A stretch of 64,000 nucleotides of DNA from Planctomycetota bacterium (GTDB lineage Bacteria > Planctomycetota > UBA1135 > GCA-002686595). Where the stretch lies: contig JAKVCD010000025.1 in NCBI GenBank assembly GCA_022446815.1, forward strand, positions 32,519-96,518. Direction: 5' to 3'. Positions 16,360-23,477 of the stretch are shown here, in pieces (the first letter of the stretch is position 1; every line of letters starts with the position of its first letter). The notes beneath the pieces were generated by a model. The model was not told where the DNA came from. It did not search any database and saw only the letters and a program-made list of their open reading frames with translations. Position numbers and translations under genes: made by a program.

Positions 16360-18351
16360 TCAGCGGGCAGCGTAGGTGCCGCCGTTCTGCTCGGCAAGGC
16401 TGCGCATGAGGTAGGCGTCCTGGGCGCCTGAGAGCCCGATCGTGTGAATGGTGATGCCCGCGGCCTCATTGCGCTCCTTCACGAGCGCTAGGATCTCATC
16501 CGCGTCTGTGCTCAATCCCACAGAGGGGCGGCCATCACTCAGGACAAAGATCGTGTCGATCTCCGGCTCCTGCCACTTCTCTGATGCGTGCGCTCCTGAG
16601 AGATCGAGAGCGACCTCTAGGGCGCTGTAGAGGTTGGTCGCCCCGACGGCCTCGATGCCATCGAGGAACTCAGAGATCTTGGGGCGAGTGTCTTCCTCCA
16701 TCTCTACGAGCTCGTCTTTCCAAGTCCAGACATCGCTCGCGTACATGACGATGTTGAAGATGGAGCCCTCCTCTAGGCCGCCGAGGGCGCGCATGAGCTC
16801 TGTCTTCGCTACGTCCAGACGCGAGAACTCGTCCTTACGGGGCATGTCGTAAGGCTTCTGGGGATCGTCATCAGGGTTGTCCCGAGGGACCATGGCGAAG
16901 TTCATCGAGCCAGAGAGGTCGAGGACGAACATCACCCGCCGGCTGTCAGTGCGGATCCCGAAGAAGGTGACCCCGATGCTCTCCTCTGCTGCAGCGCTCG
17001 CATCAGTCTCCTCTTCGAGCTCTGGGACGACGAAGTCGTCCTCGTTGTCTGCCCACCAGCGCCGCCAGAGCTCCTTGTTCCCGTGAAAGTTCATCCCAGT
17101 GAGCGAGGTCAGCGCCTCGCCACAGTCCGTGAGTTCGCGGCCATCTGCACTCGTCAAGCGGTCGATCAGCGCTGGGATCCCGGCGCGGACGCGCAGAGTA
17201 GCCAGCGCTGCGATCGCGTGGCTACGCACTTGCCAGCTCTCGTCAGCTAGCCCCACCTCCAGGAGCCAGCCGCCGAGCTCCGTATCCCCGGCTGCCGCGA
17301 GGGCCGCGATGACCTTGCCCTTCACGACCGGCTCCTTCACCTTCTCCAGCAGACCCCGGAGCGCCGCGACGACCTCGGCGCTGCCTGAGCTCGCGATCAT
17401 CTCGAGGGTGCGCAGCCGCGAGTCCCCTTTCGCCTTCTTCTGGGCCTTCAGGAGCGCTGAGAGCGCGCGCTCTAGCAAAGGCCCCTCCTCTCTGCTGAGG
17501 GCGCGCCCGCCAGCGTCAACGCAAGCCTCCATCACTCGCGCGAGCCCGACGACTGCGCGCTGCACGCTGACAGCCTCTGCCTTCGCGCGCTCGTACTGCT
17601 GCATTGTGGCCGCAGAGCCGCGCCCGTCGTTCTGCTCTTGCTCCTTCTGCATGCGCGTCTCCATCTTGCGTACGTCGATCAAGAGCTTCGGGAGCCTGCG
17701 CCGCAGCGCAGAGCGCTCCTTGCCTAAGTCTGCGATCAGCTTCTGCATGTCGACTGCCGTGCCCTCCCCGCCAACGAAGCCCAACATCTCCACAGAGGCT
17801 AGGCGCTGATTCAGCTCTGCCGCATCTTCAGCTGTCTCCCAGAGCTCCTTCCGGGCGCTCTTGGCCTTAGAGCCCAGCGCTGTGAACAAGGTGGAGGCCC
17901 CCGACCCCATCGACTCGATCCAGGGCCCCATCTCTCTCGCGTCTCCGTGATGTCGCTGCTCTTGCGCCTCCAAATCACGGATCCGCTCCTGCTGAGCGGC
18001 GACGCTCTCATTCAAGCTCTCGTCACGCTCAGCTCTCATCTGCAGCGTGACGAGCAGCGTCCGCTTCCGCTCAAGCTGATAGCGCACGCGCAAAAGCTCG
18101 TCGTTGGCCTTTCGCAACTTGGTCGCTGCTCGCGCGAACTCTCCACTGAGGACGGTGACCGCGAGAGCGTCCCCCGTCTCCACAAGCCCCTGAAGCGCGC
18201 GCTCGCGCTCTTCCGGCGTGCCTGAGACTGCGACCCTCTCAAAGGCCTTGCGCTTTTTGTCAAAGTCCTCATCCGGAGCTACCGCAAAGGCTGGGGCGAG
18301 CAGGAGCCCAAAGATTCCGAGGCTGGTGAGGGTCTTGGCGAGGGTGCTCAT
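16360..18351 (-). CDS. Secreted VWA-domain protein with coiled coil and HEAT repeats
   Basis: A 663-residue protein. Residues 1-24 are a signal peptide (TLTSLGIFGLLLAPAFAVA); 70-270 are Lys/Arg/Glu/Gln-rich and predicted coiled coil. Residues 315-420 are HEAT-like helical repeats (TLEMIASSGSAEVVAALRGL, VRSHAIAALATL), ending with the motif LTGMNFHGNKELWRRWWADN. A VWA domain covers 470-650 with the MIDAS signature DLSGS at 478-482 and VLSDGRPS. Proteins joining HEAT repeats, the W-x-x-W-W motif and VWA are frequent in planctomycetes; their function is unknown. The ATG at 18351 was chosen because the signal peptide begins there; the longer frame runs into the RNase P gene. Confidence 0.8.
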   Translation of the reverse strand: MSTLAKTLTSLGIFGLLLAPAFAVAPDEDFDKKRKAFERVAVSGTPEERERALQGLVETGDALAVTVLSGEFARAATKLRKANDELLRVRYQLERKRTLLVTLQMRAERDESLNESVAAQQERIRDLEAQEQRHHGDAREMGPWIESMGSGASTLFTALGSKAKSARKELWETAEDAAELNQRLASVEMLGFVGGEGTAVDMQKLIADLGKERSALRRRLPKLLIDVRKMETRMQKEQEQNDGRGSAATMQQYERAKAEAVSVQRAVVGLARVMEACVDAGGRALSREEGPLLERALSALLKAQKKAKGDSRLRTLEMIASSGSAEVVAALRGLLEKVKEPVVKGKVIAALAAAGDTELGGWLLEVGLADESWQVRSHAIAALATLRVRAGIPALIDRLTSADGRELTDCGEALTSLTGMNFHGNKELWRRWWADNEDDFVVPELEEETDASAAAEESIGVTFFGIRTDSRRVMFVLDLSGSMNFAMVPRDNPDDDPQKPYDMPRKDEFSRLDVAKTELMRALGGLEEGSIFNIVMYASDVWTWKDELVEMEEDTRPKISEFLDGIEAVGATNLYSALEVALDLSGAHASEKWQEPEIDTIFVLSDGRPSVGLSTDADEILALVKERNEAAGITIHTIGLSGAQDAYLMRSLAEQNGGTYAAR

Positions 18352-18426
18352 GGTGAATCGGGTCGTCGGGGAGATCGGTGGCAGCGCTCGGCGCGCGCCT
18401 CGGGCTGAAGTGATACCATCCTTTCG

Positions 18427-18804
18427 GACGTGAGAGGTCTGGACGGTCGCTCGGGGGTCTTCCCCCGGGAGGAAAGTCCGGGCACCACGGGTCAGGGTGG
18501 TTGCTAACGGCAACCGGCCGCGAGGCCAGGGAAAGTGCCACAGAAACGATACCGCCTGCGAGGAGACTCGTTTCCCTGCAGGTAAGGGTGAAATGGTGCG
18601 GTAAGAGCGCACCGCGGTCCTGGTGACAGGGCTGGCAGGGCAAACCCCACCCGGTGAAAGACCAAATAGGGAGGGCCGGCGATGACCCGCGCCTTAGCCC
18701 TCCGGGTAGGTCGTTTGAGCTCAGCTGTGAGGTTGAGCCCAGAGAAATGACCGTCGACCCCCGAAAGGGGGTGACAGGACCCGGCTTACAGGGCCTCTCA
18801 CGTC
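18427..18804 (+). ncRNA. rnpB: RNase P RNA, bacterial type A
   Basis: The catalytic RNA that removes tRNA 5-prime leaders. All universal blocks are present in order: GGAGGAAAGTCCGGGC at 18469-18484 (P4/J), the P3-side hairpins, the ACAGAAACGATACCG block near 18540, AGAGCGCACC at 18604-18613, GGCAAACCCCACCCGG near 18637-18652 (L15, pairs with tRNA CCA) and ACAGGACCCGGCTTACAGG near 18774-18792. The P1 helix is the inverted repeat GACGTGAGAGG (18427-18437) with CCTCTCACGTC (18794-18804), which sets both ends. Length is about 378 nt. The divergent VWA gene starts 75 bases upstream. Confidence 0.96.
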
Positions 18805-18888
18805 CTTCTACCTCCCCCTGATCTGTTCCCGATTGGGGCCGGAGATATACAACATCTTGTGTTAGGGGATTGCATTGCCTACACGATC

Positions 18889-18916
18889 TTGACGATCTTC
18901 ACATTTGGCGTAGAAT
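18889..18916 (+). promoter_or_regulatory. Sigma-70 promoter for the NUDIX gene
   Basis: TTGACG at 18889-18894, a 16-base spacer and TAGAAT at 18911-18916: five of six matches in each hexamer. Predicted transcription starts near 18923, leaving a leader of roughly 170 bases before the ATG at 19091. I see no known riboswitch fold or strong terminator in that leader. Confidence 0.6.
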
Positions 18917-19090
18917 CACCCCCAAGAAGGGAGAGAACATCCGCGCGAGACCCCTCTGGCGAGGCCGCCAGGGCACCCCCACCCACAGGCCAAGTCGAGA
19001 ATTCGTCCCCAGGATTGCCGTCCCTTCAAACCCAAATAGGGAGGAGTAATTCCGCACTCCGGCGGGACACGACCTCCCCACCGCGCACCC

Positions 19091-19723
19091 ATGGAGTTTG
19101 TATTCGTCGTCCCTAGGGGAGACCTATTCCCCGACAGCTACCCGCACGGCCTCGTACCGTTCGGGGAAGACTGCTCTCTTGAGAGCTTCCAGCAGGCGGT
19201 CGTCGAACACGGTTTCTATGTGGAGCGCGCTCGCGCCGAGGTCGAGCCGACCTGGAAGCAGATCATCCCCTACACGGCGATCATGCGTGGTGAGGAAGTG
19301 TTCCTCGTCCGCCGCCTTAAGAAGGGCGGTGAGGCCAGGCTGCACGACAAGCTCTCCATCGGAATCGGCGGACACATCAACCCCGTCGATCTCCCTGCTG
19401 AAGGCCCCCGTGATCCGATCGCCTCCGCGACGACGCGAGAGCTAGAGGAGGAGCTGTATGTCGACGGCACGTGGACCTCGACTCCCCTCGGAGTCCTCAA
19501 CGATGACACGAACCCCGTGGGCGCTGTCCACGCTGGCTTCGTGCAGGTGATCCAGCTCAAGGGCGACGCGCGCGTCCGAGAGACGGATCAGCTTGAGGGT
19601 GACTGGACCTCCCTCGAAGAGCTTGCTCGCCTGGCGGAGAGCGGCGCAAACTTCGAGACTTGGTCATCCCTGCTCCTCCCCCACCTCTCCGCCAAGCTTC
19701 CTGACCCGCTCCCCACAGCCTGA
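19091..19723 (+). CDS. NUDIX hydrolase family protein
   Basis: A 210-residue protein with a NUDIX core. The strand KQIIPYTAIMRGEEVFLVRR leads into LSIGIGGHINPVD and, after a longer than usual loop, ATTRELEEEL, which carries the RE-x-x-EE metal-binding part of the NUDIX box. The 5-residue spacing between the first Gly and Glu of the canonical box is replaced by an insertion, so the box is non-standard. An N-terminal domain of about 60 residues (VVPRGDLFPDSYPHGLVPF) precedes it; this layout is seen in a group of conserved NUDIX phosphoesterases of unknown substrate. It has its own promoter and a long leader. Only 19 bases separate it from the next small gene. Confidence 0.8.
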   Translation: MEFVFVVPRGDLFPDSYPHGLVPFGEDCSLESFQQAVVEHGFYVERARAEVEPTWKQIIPYTAIMRGEEVFLVRRLKKGGEARLHDKLSIGIGGHINPVDLPAEGPRDPIASATTRELEEELYVDGTWTSTPLGVLNDDTNPVGAVHAGFVQVIQLKGDARVRETDQLEGDWTSLEELARLAESGANFETWSSLLLPHLSAKLPDPLPTA

Positions 19724-19742
19724 GTAGATCCCAACCCCACAC

Positions 19743-19976
19743 ATGAGCACCACCACGACCACCAAGACCCTTGTCCCCGAAAAGATCTACGACATGCTCC
19801 TGAACGCGCGCACCGCCGACAAAGTCACCGTGCACTTCAAGGACGGTCGGGTCATCACCGGCGCGCTCATCTTCAACCCCTTCAAGGGCACCGGCCGTCT
19901 GATCGACGTCGAGAAGGAGTCCTCGATCGACTTCGCGATCGAGAACATCCGCGACCTACGCTTCAGCCGCGCCTAA
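19743..19976 (+). CDS. Small protein with possible Sm-like barrel
   Basis: 77 residues, family not recognised. After a Thr-rich start and a short helix (VPEKIYDMLLNA), residues 26-75 alternate strands: KVTVHFKDGRVITGALIFNP, a KGTG turn, RLIDVEKESSIDFAI and ENIRDLRF. The pattern of a strand with DGR-x-[IL]-x-G, a middle turn and a final I-x-x-[IL]-x-x-[IL]-x-F resembles LSm/SH3-type barrels and short planctomycete proteins of the same kind. The function is unknown. It follows the NUDIX gene closely and its TAA overlaps the convergent selenoprotein stop within CTAA. Confidence 0.7.
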   Translation: MSTTTTTKTLVPEKIYDMLLNARTADKVTVHFKDGRVITGALIFNPFKGTGRLIDVEKESSIDFAIENIRDLRFSRA

Positions 19977-20563
19977 CGATCCGCGCTGGAGTCGGGATAC
20001 GGGGGCATCTCCGGCTCGAGGTCGACGTGCACAGCGTCGGCGATGCGATTGATGTAGTTGAAGTACGAGCTCACCTGGATGAGGTCATGGATGGCCACAT
20101 CATCTAGGCCGAGCGCACGGAGGGCTTGAACGTCTGCCTCCGTCATCCTCTGCGGGGAGCGAGTCAACTTCTCGGCATATTCACAGAGCCCCTGCTCTCT
20201 TTGCGTGAGCTCTGCCGTCCGCCAACCCTCTATAACAGAGGCACTTAAGGCCGCTGCATCTCGGCTTGGCTCAGCCTTCTCGACCTCTGCACGGAGGTCT
20301 GCGGCGTGCGCGTGCGTTCAGTAATGGCACTCATTAGCGACGCTCACGACCACAGCGACCAGCTCTCGCTCAGCGCGACTCAGGCCCCCTTGTGCGTGCG
20401 CTATGGCGCCGAAGTGTCTCATCGACGCGTCGAGGATCCCCGGCGCGAGGCTCATGCTCTGGACGATCTGGTAGACCCTCCCAGCGCGCGCGACTGCGGC
20501 CTCGTACTGGTCCTTGAGGGGCCCCTCCGCGTCCTCCGGAGAGATAGTCCTGATCCATGCCAT
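19973..20563 (-). CDS. AhpD/peroxidase-related selenoprotein (in-frame TGA read as selenocysteine)
   Basis: A 196-residue member of the carboxymuconolactone decarboxylase/AhpD superfamily, peroxidase-related subgroup. The frame runs uninterrupted from ATG 20563 to TAG 19973 except for one TGA at 20320-20318, codon 82. Around it the sequence is VANECHY-[TGA]-THAHAADL; relatives have Cys there (CxxC-x-x-x-H). Spacing matches the AhpD proton-relay set of M. tuberculosis (Glu118, Cys130, Cys133, His137): Glu67, Cys79, Sec82 and His86 are at identical distances. The rest is collinear with the family, including the C-terminal LTRSPQRMTEADVQALRALG and DLIQVSSYFNYINRIADA. A SECIS-like hairpin follows the TGA. 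It lies 12 bases after a ferritin-like gene. The alternative, a nonsense mutation, would be a remarkable coincidence of position. Confidence 0.85.
20282..20299 (-). promoter_or_regulatory. SECIS-like hairpin of the AhpD-type gene
   Basis: Starting 18 bases after the TGA on the minus strand, GACCTC (20299-20294) pairs perfectly with GAGGTC (20287-20282) around a 6-base loop CGTGCA. The loop starts 24 bases past the TGA and has a G followed by U near its 5-prime side. This falls within the general bacterial SECIS description: short upper stem, small loop with an early G, loop roughly 16-37 bases from UGA. SelB would bind here. Confidence 0.65.
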
Positions 20564-20575
20564 GGAGAGAGTCTA

Positions 20576-21046
20576 TCAGCGAGCGCGGGGGAGATTCTCC
20601 ACCCAAGTGTCGAGGGTCTGGGCGTGCAGCTGCTTCAGTCGGTAGAGCCTCCCAAACTGCTCAGCCGCCTCGACGTCGCCACCCTCTGCAAAGATCCGCT
20701 CAAATTCACGGTACCAGCGCGAGACCGCCTCTTCCGCTTCGCCGCAGGTCCGCAGCGCGAAGCGCGCCCCTGTGAGCAAGGTCGTGAGGGTCAGCCCCCA
20801 CGCTGCCGCCCAACGACGCAAGCTCCAGCGCCGCGGTCGGGCTCCAAGTCTCTTGAGGAGTCCGCTCAGGATGGTGATCGCCTCTCGCTCCTCAGCGTGC
20901 ATCCGTCGCAGGACTCCCTCGACCTCTGTCCCTGAGAGCCGCCAAGCCAACGAAGAGTAGGCCGTACGAGCGCCGAGCTCTGAGCGAAGGGCACCGCTCA
21001 TCTCTTTGAGGACGCGCGCTTGGTCAGACTCTGCGAGGTGATTCAT
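20576..21046 (-). CDS. Ferritin-like domain protein
   Basis: 156 residues, all-helical. Residues 10-65 resemble the first helix pair of rubrerythrin/COQ7-type ferritin-like proteins: ALRSELGARTAYSSLAWRL (candidate ligand Glu23) and EGVLRRMHAEEREAITIL (candidate ligands His50, Glu52, Glu53). A hydrophobic stretch (AAAWGLTLTTLLTGARFAL, 80-98) follows, then a second pair with FGRLYRLKQLHAQTLDTW (His141). A di-iron or membrane-associated role is possible. It is directly upstream of the AhpD-like selenoprotein, the sort of pairing seen for peroxide or iron-stress proteins. The fold is inferred; the exact family was not recognised. Confidence 0.6.
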   Translation of the reverse strand: MNHLAESDQARVLKEMSGALRSELGARTAYSSLAWRLSGTEVEGVLRRMHAEEREAITILSGLLKRLGARPRRWSLRRWAAAWGLTLTTLLTGARFALRTCGEAEEAVSRWYREFERIFAEGGDVEAAEQFGRLYRLKQLHAQTLDTWVENLPRAR

Positions 21047-21114
21047 GAGAGGAGTGGCGCTGTTGGAGTCTGCACGATGCCAGACACCGACCTCGTTGTT
21101 GAGATCCGCCCTCT

Positions 21115-21957
21115 TTGAATGCTATCAGATCACCTCTTCGCCACTCCCATGCTGACGGCCCAGTGAACTTCCTCCTCGAATGCATCGGCTTTCCTCCTGA
21201 CGCACAGGAAGCAGAGATCATCCAACGCGTCCTCAATGAGGGCGAGAGCGTTCCGTGGCGCGGACCTGAGGGGGAGCACTATCGCCTGTCGGTCGCTGGC
21301 GGGCTAGAGCTCCGCCTCGATCGGGAAGAGGGTAGTGAGCACTGGTCGCTCTTGCCTTGGTACAGGGAGGAGTCGCGCTTGCGGGTCGCCCTCCGTGACC
21401 TCATCCATGTCCCCGACTCCCCCTTCGACATCCTGCTCGTCGGCTGGGCTGACCCGCCAGTTCGCGCGCTAGGCGAAGGGGACGTCGAGGGCGGTGCCTA
21501 CCTCTTCTCGACCTATCTCACGGACGCGCGCCGCCTGCCGCAGCGACTCCCGCAAGGACATGTCCTAGCGGTCAGCGTCTCTGGCTTCGCCGTCGACATC
21601 TCCTACCTAGGTCCGAACGATGGAGTGAGAGACCCGCGCATCCTCGACCTAGAAGCAGGCGCTTCGATTCAGCCTCTGGGCGGCGCTGGCTCTCCAGGCG
21701 GCTGCAACGAGGTCTCCCTGCGGATCCAAGAGGTCCGCCACATCCGCAACCCCCTCACAGGCCGCGACGTCGACATCCTGAGAGTCGACGCCCCCTCGAG
21801 AGCGCTCCACCTCTTCGTGAGCCCATGGGACCTCGAGCAAGCGGGGCTCCCCAAACCTCGGCCAGGAGACCGGATCGAGGGGGTCTTCTTCTTCAACGGC
21901 CGTATCGCGGGAGGTCTCCCCACCCGCAAGCGGCCGACGAAGCGCCCCTTCGGCTGA
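21115..21957 (+). CDS. Conserved hypothetical protein
   Basis: Up to 280 residues, no family recognised. The middle (residues 55-130) is strand-rich with SLLPWYREESRLRVALRDLI; the last 100 residues carry EVRHIRNPLTGRDVDILRVD and RPGDRIEGVFFFNGRIAGGL, suggestive of a small beta barrel in which an aromatic/acidic groove could bind a ligand or nucleic acid. There is no signal peptide or membrane segment. The start is uncertain: the TTG used here and a GTG at 21163 (VNFLLECIGF) both lack a clear ribosome site. It is divergent from the ferritin-like gene and convergent with a metalloprotease. Confidence 0.65.
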   Translation: MNAIRSPLRHSHADGPVNFLLECIGFPPDAQEAEIIQRVLNEGESVPWRGPEGEHYRLSVAGGLELRLDREEGSEHWSLLPWYREESRLRVALRDLIHVPDSPFDILLVGWADPPVRALGEGDVEGGAYLFSTYLTDARRLPQRLPQGHVLAVSVSGFAVDISYLGPNDGVRDPRILDLEAGASIQPLGGAGSPGGCNEVSLRIQEVRHIRNPLTGRDVDILRVDAPSRALHLFVSPWDLEQAGLPKPRPGDRIEGVFFFNGRIAGGLPTRKRPTKRPFG

Positions 21958-21965
21958 GCAGCTTT

Positions 21966-23309
21966 TCAGCCGTCCTCTGCCGGCGTTTCTGAGGAGGCAG
22001 CAGCCGTCGCCCACTTCAAGGCGTCGATGACTGCGTCGATCTCTCCCTCTGCCGCCTCGGGTGTGGCCCAGGTGACGAGGACGCGTTCCTTCACAGAGGC
22101 TCCAGGGAGGATGCGAGCGCCGTGGGCGCCGTCCTGACCTGCGAGCTTCGCGACGGCACCGTTCAAGGTGTTCTCGACGACAAGCTCCATCGTGCGCTCA
22201 AACTCCTCTGCCTCCTCCTCGCTGTCCCAGACGGTCACGAGGTGAAGTAAGTGCCCATCACCTTTCGAGAGGAGCGCCACGGAGTCACCGTCCCAGCCAG
22301 CCGCGGCGTCATTCGTGTACTTGATGCGCATCATCGACATCGGGTTGGAGAAGTCGATGGAGGGGTCACCATCTGCAAACTCTGTCACGAGGGAGAGCTG
22401 AAGCTCTCCGAAGACGTCCTCGTTCACGACAATCCATCCCTCTGGAAGCTCAGCGGTCGCGCGGACGACCTCGACCGGGTCGTCACGATCCTCAGGGGAC
22501 CAATACTTCTCAGGGTGAAGGACCTGCTCCATCGAGACCGGCGGTGCAGTGAAGGCGCGCTCCAATGCGACGTTGGGATCACGGATCTTCTCGTTCCGCC
22601 TGAGGTGCGTCCGCCCCGCAGCGAGGAAGCGCTGCCCAGCCATATAGGAGGCCATCATGGGCTTCCAGATCACGGTCGGCGTGTTTTGCAGGGACTCGGT
22701 CCCCATCTTGGAGAACTCCCGCATGGCCTCCGGGTTGAGCCTCGCCATGTTCTTCATGACCCAGCGGTTCATGAGCTCGTTGCCACTGCCTTCGACTACG
22801 CTCATGTAGGCACCGGTCCTGTCAGTGTGCCCGATGCGCTCCCTCAGCGCGCCGTCGAGGTCATAGAGCCTGTCATCCAAAGCGTGCGTAAGCTCGTGAG
22901 CGAGGATCGCCCGCGCGAGGTCGCCGCTGAAGCCCTGCATTAGATAGAAGCTCTTCGTGCCCGGGTCGTAGAAACCGCCGACTTGCTCTTCTAAGAGCGT
23001 CATCGTGAGTTTCTCCAGGTCCGCGTCGTGAGGTAGAAGACCGAGGAGCTTCGCCATCCACTCGGAGTTCTGCATCGCGCCATCGAGCTGCATCTCGTCC
23101 ATGCGCTTCACGGCGTAACTAATGAGGTCGGCTTTGTCGGCGACCTGCACGCGTACAGGGTCAGCAAACTCGACGTTCCGGAGCTCTCCGACCTCCACCT
23201 GAATCGCAGCAGAGGTCTCTTCGAGGGCCTCCTGAGTCCAGTCGTCGCTTTCCACGGCGCCGCCGAGGAGTGCCGCAATAGTGATCGCAGAGCTGAGGTG
23301 AATGTTCAT
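21966..23309 (-). CDS. Secreted zinc metalloprotease-like protein (HExxH)
   Basis: 447 residues with a signal peptide (MNIHLSSAITIAALLGGAVE). The zinc motif is AILAHELTHALDD near residue 156, preceded by EEQVGGFYDPGTKSFYLM, the layout of gluzincin-type proteases whose substrate strand leads into HExxH. Downstream MSVVEGSGNELMNRWVM contains a Glu suitable as the third ligand. The C-terminal 200 residues include a DUF-like alpha/beta region (WDGDSVALLSKGDGHLLHLVTVWDS) that resembles lipoprotein-type stress domains. I chose ATG 23309 because it starts the signal peptide; the longer frame extends into the divergent transporter gene. The substrate is unknown. Confidence 0.8.
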   Translation of the reverse strand: MNIHLSSAITIAALLGGAVESDDWTQEALEETSAAIQVEVGELRNVEFADPVRVQVADKADLISYAVKRMDEMQLDGAMQNSEWMAKLLGLLPHDADLEKLTMTLLEEQVGGFYDPGTKSFYLMQGFSGDLARAILAHELTHALDDRLYDLDGALRERIGHTDRTGAYMSVVEGSGNELMNRWVMKNMARLNPEAMREFSKMGTESLQNTPTVIWKPMMASYMAGQRFLAAGRTHLRRNEKIRDPNVALERAFTAPPVSMEQVLHPEKYWSPEDRDDPVEVVRATAELPEGWIVVNEDVFGELQLSLVTEFADGDPSIDFSNPMSMMRIKYTNDAAAGWDGDSVALLSKGDGHLLHLVTVWDSEEEAEEFERTMELVVENTLNGAVAKLAGQDGAHGARILPGASVKERVLVTWATPEAAEGEIDAVIDALKWATAAASSETPAEDG

Positions 23310-23477
23310 GTGAGTTCTTAGGTTTGAGAGGGACCCCCTCAGCCTACGAGAAGAAGTCCTGGGTAGGGAGTACGCGCTAAGAGGTCCTTCGTTTGATTCC
23401 AATCGGGCGCCTTGGCACGATCTCCACCCTGCGGGGCAGCGCGCCCCCACTCCCTCGACTATCTCCCCGGAGCCTGC

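Noticed and set aside
17099..17809. Plus-strand frame of 236 codons
   Set aside because: Antisense to the VWA/HEAT gene, Ser/Ala/Arg-rich, no recognisable domain.
19973..20563. Reading the AhpD-like gene as two separate genes or a pseudogene
   Set aside because: Both halves are in the same frame, the only interruption is TGA at the motif cysteine, and a hairpin follows at SECIS distance; selenocysteine is the simpler explanation.
22251..22943. Plus-strand frame of 230 codons
   Set aside because: Lies wholly inside the metalloprotease gene on the other strand and has His/Arg/Glu-rich shadow composition.
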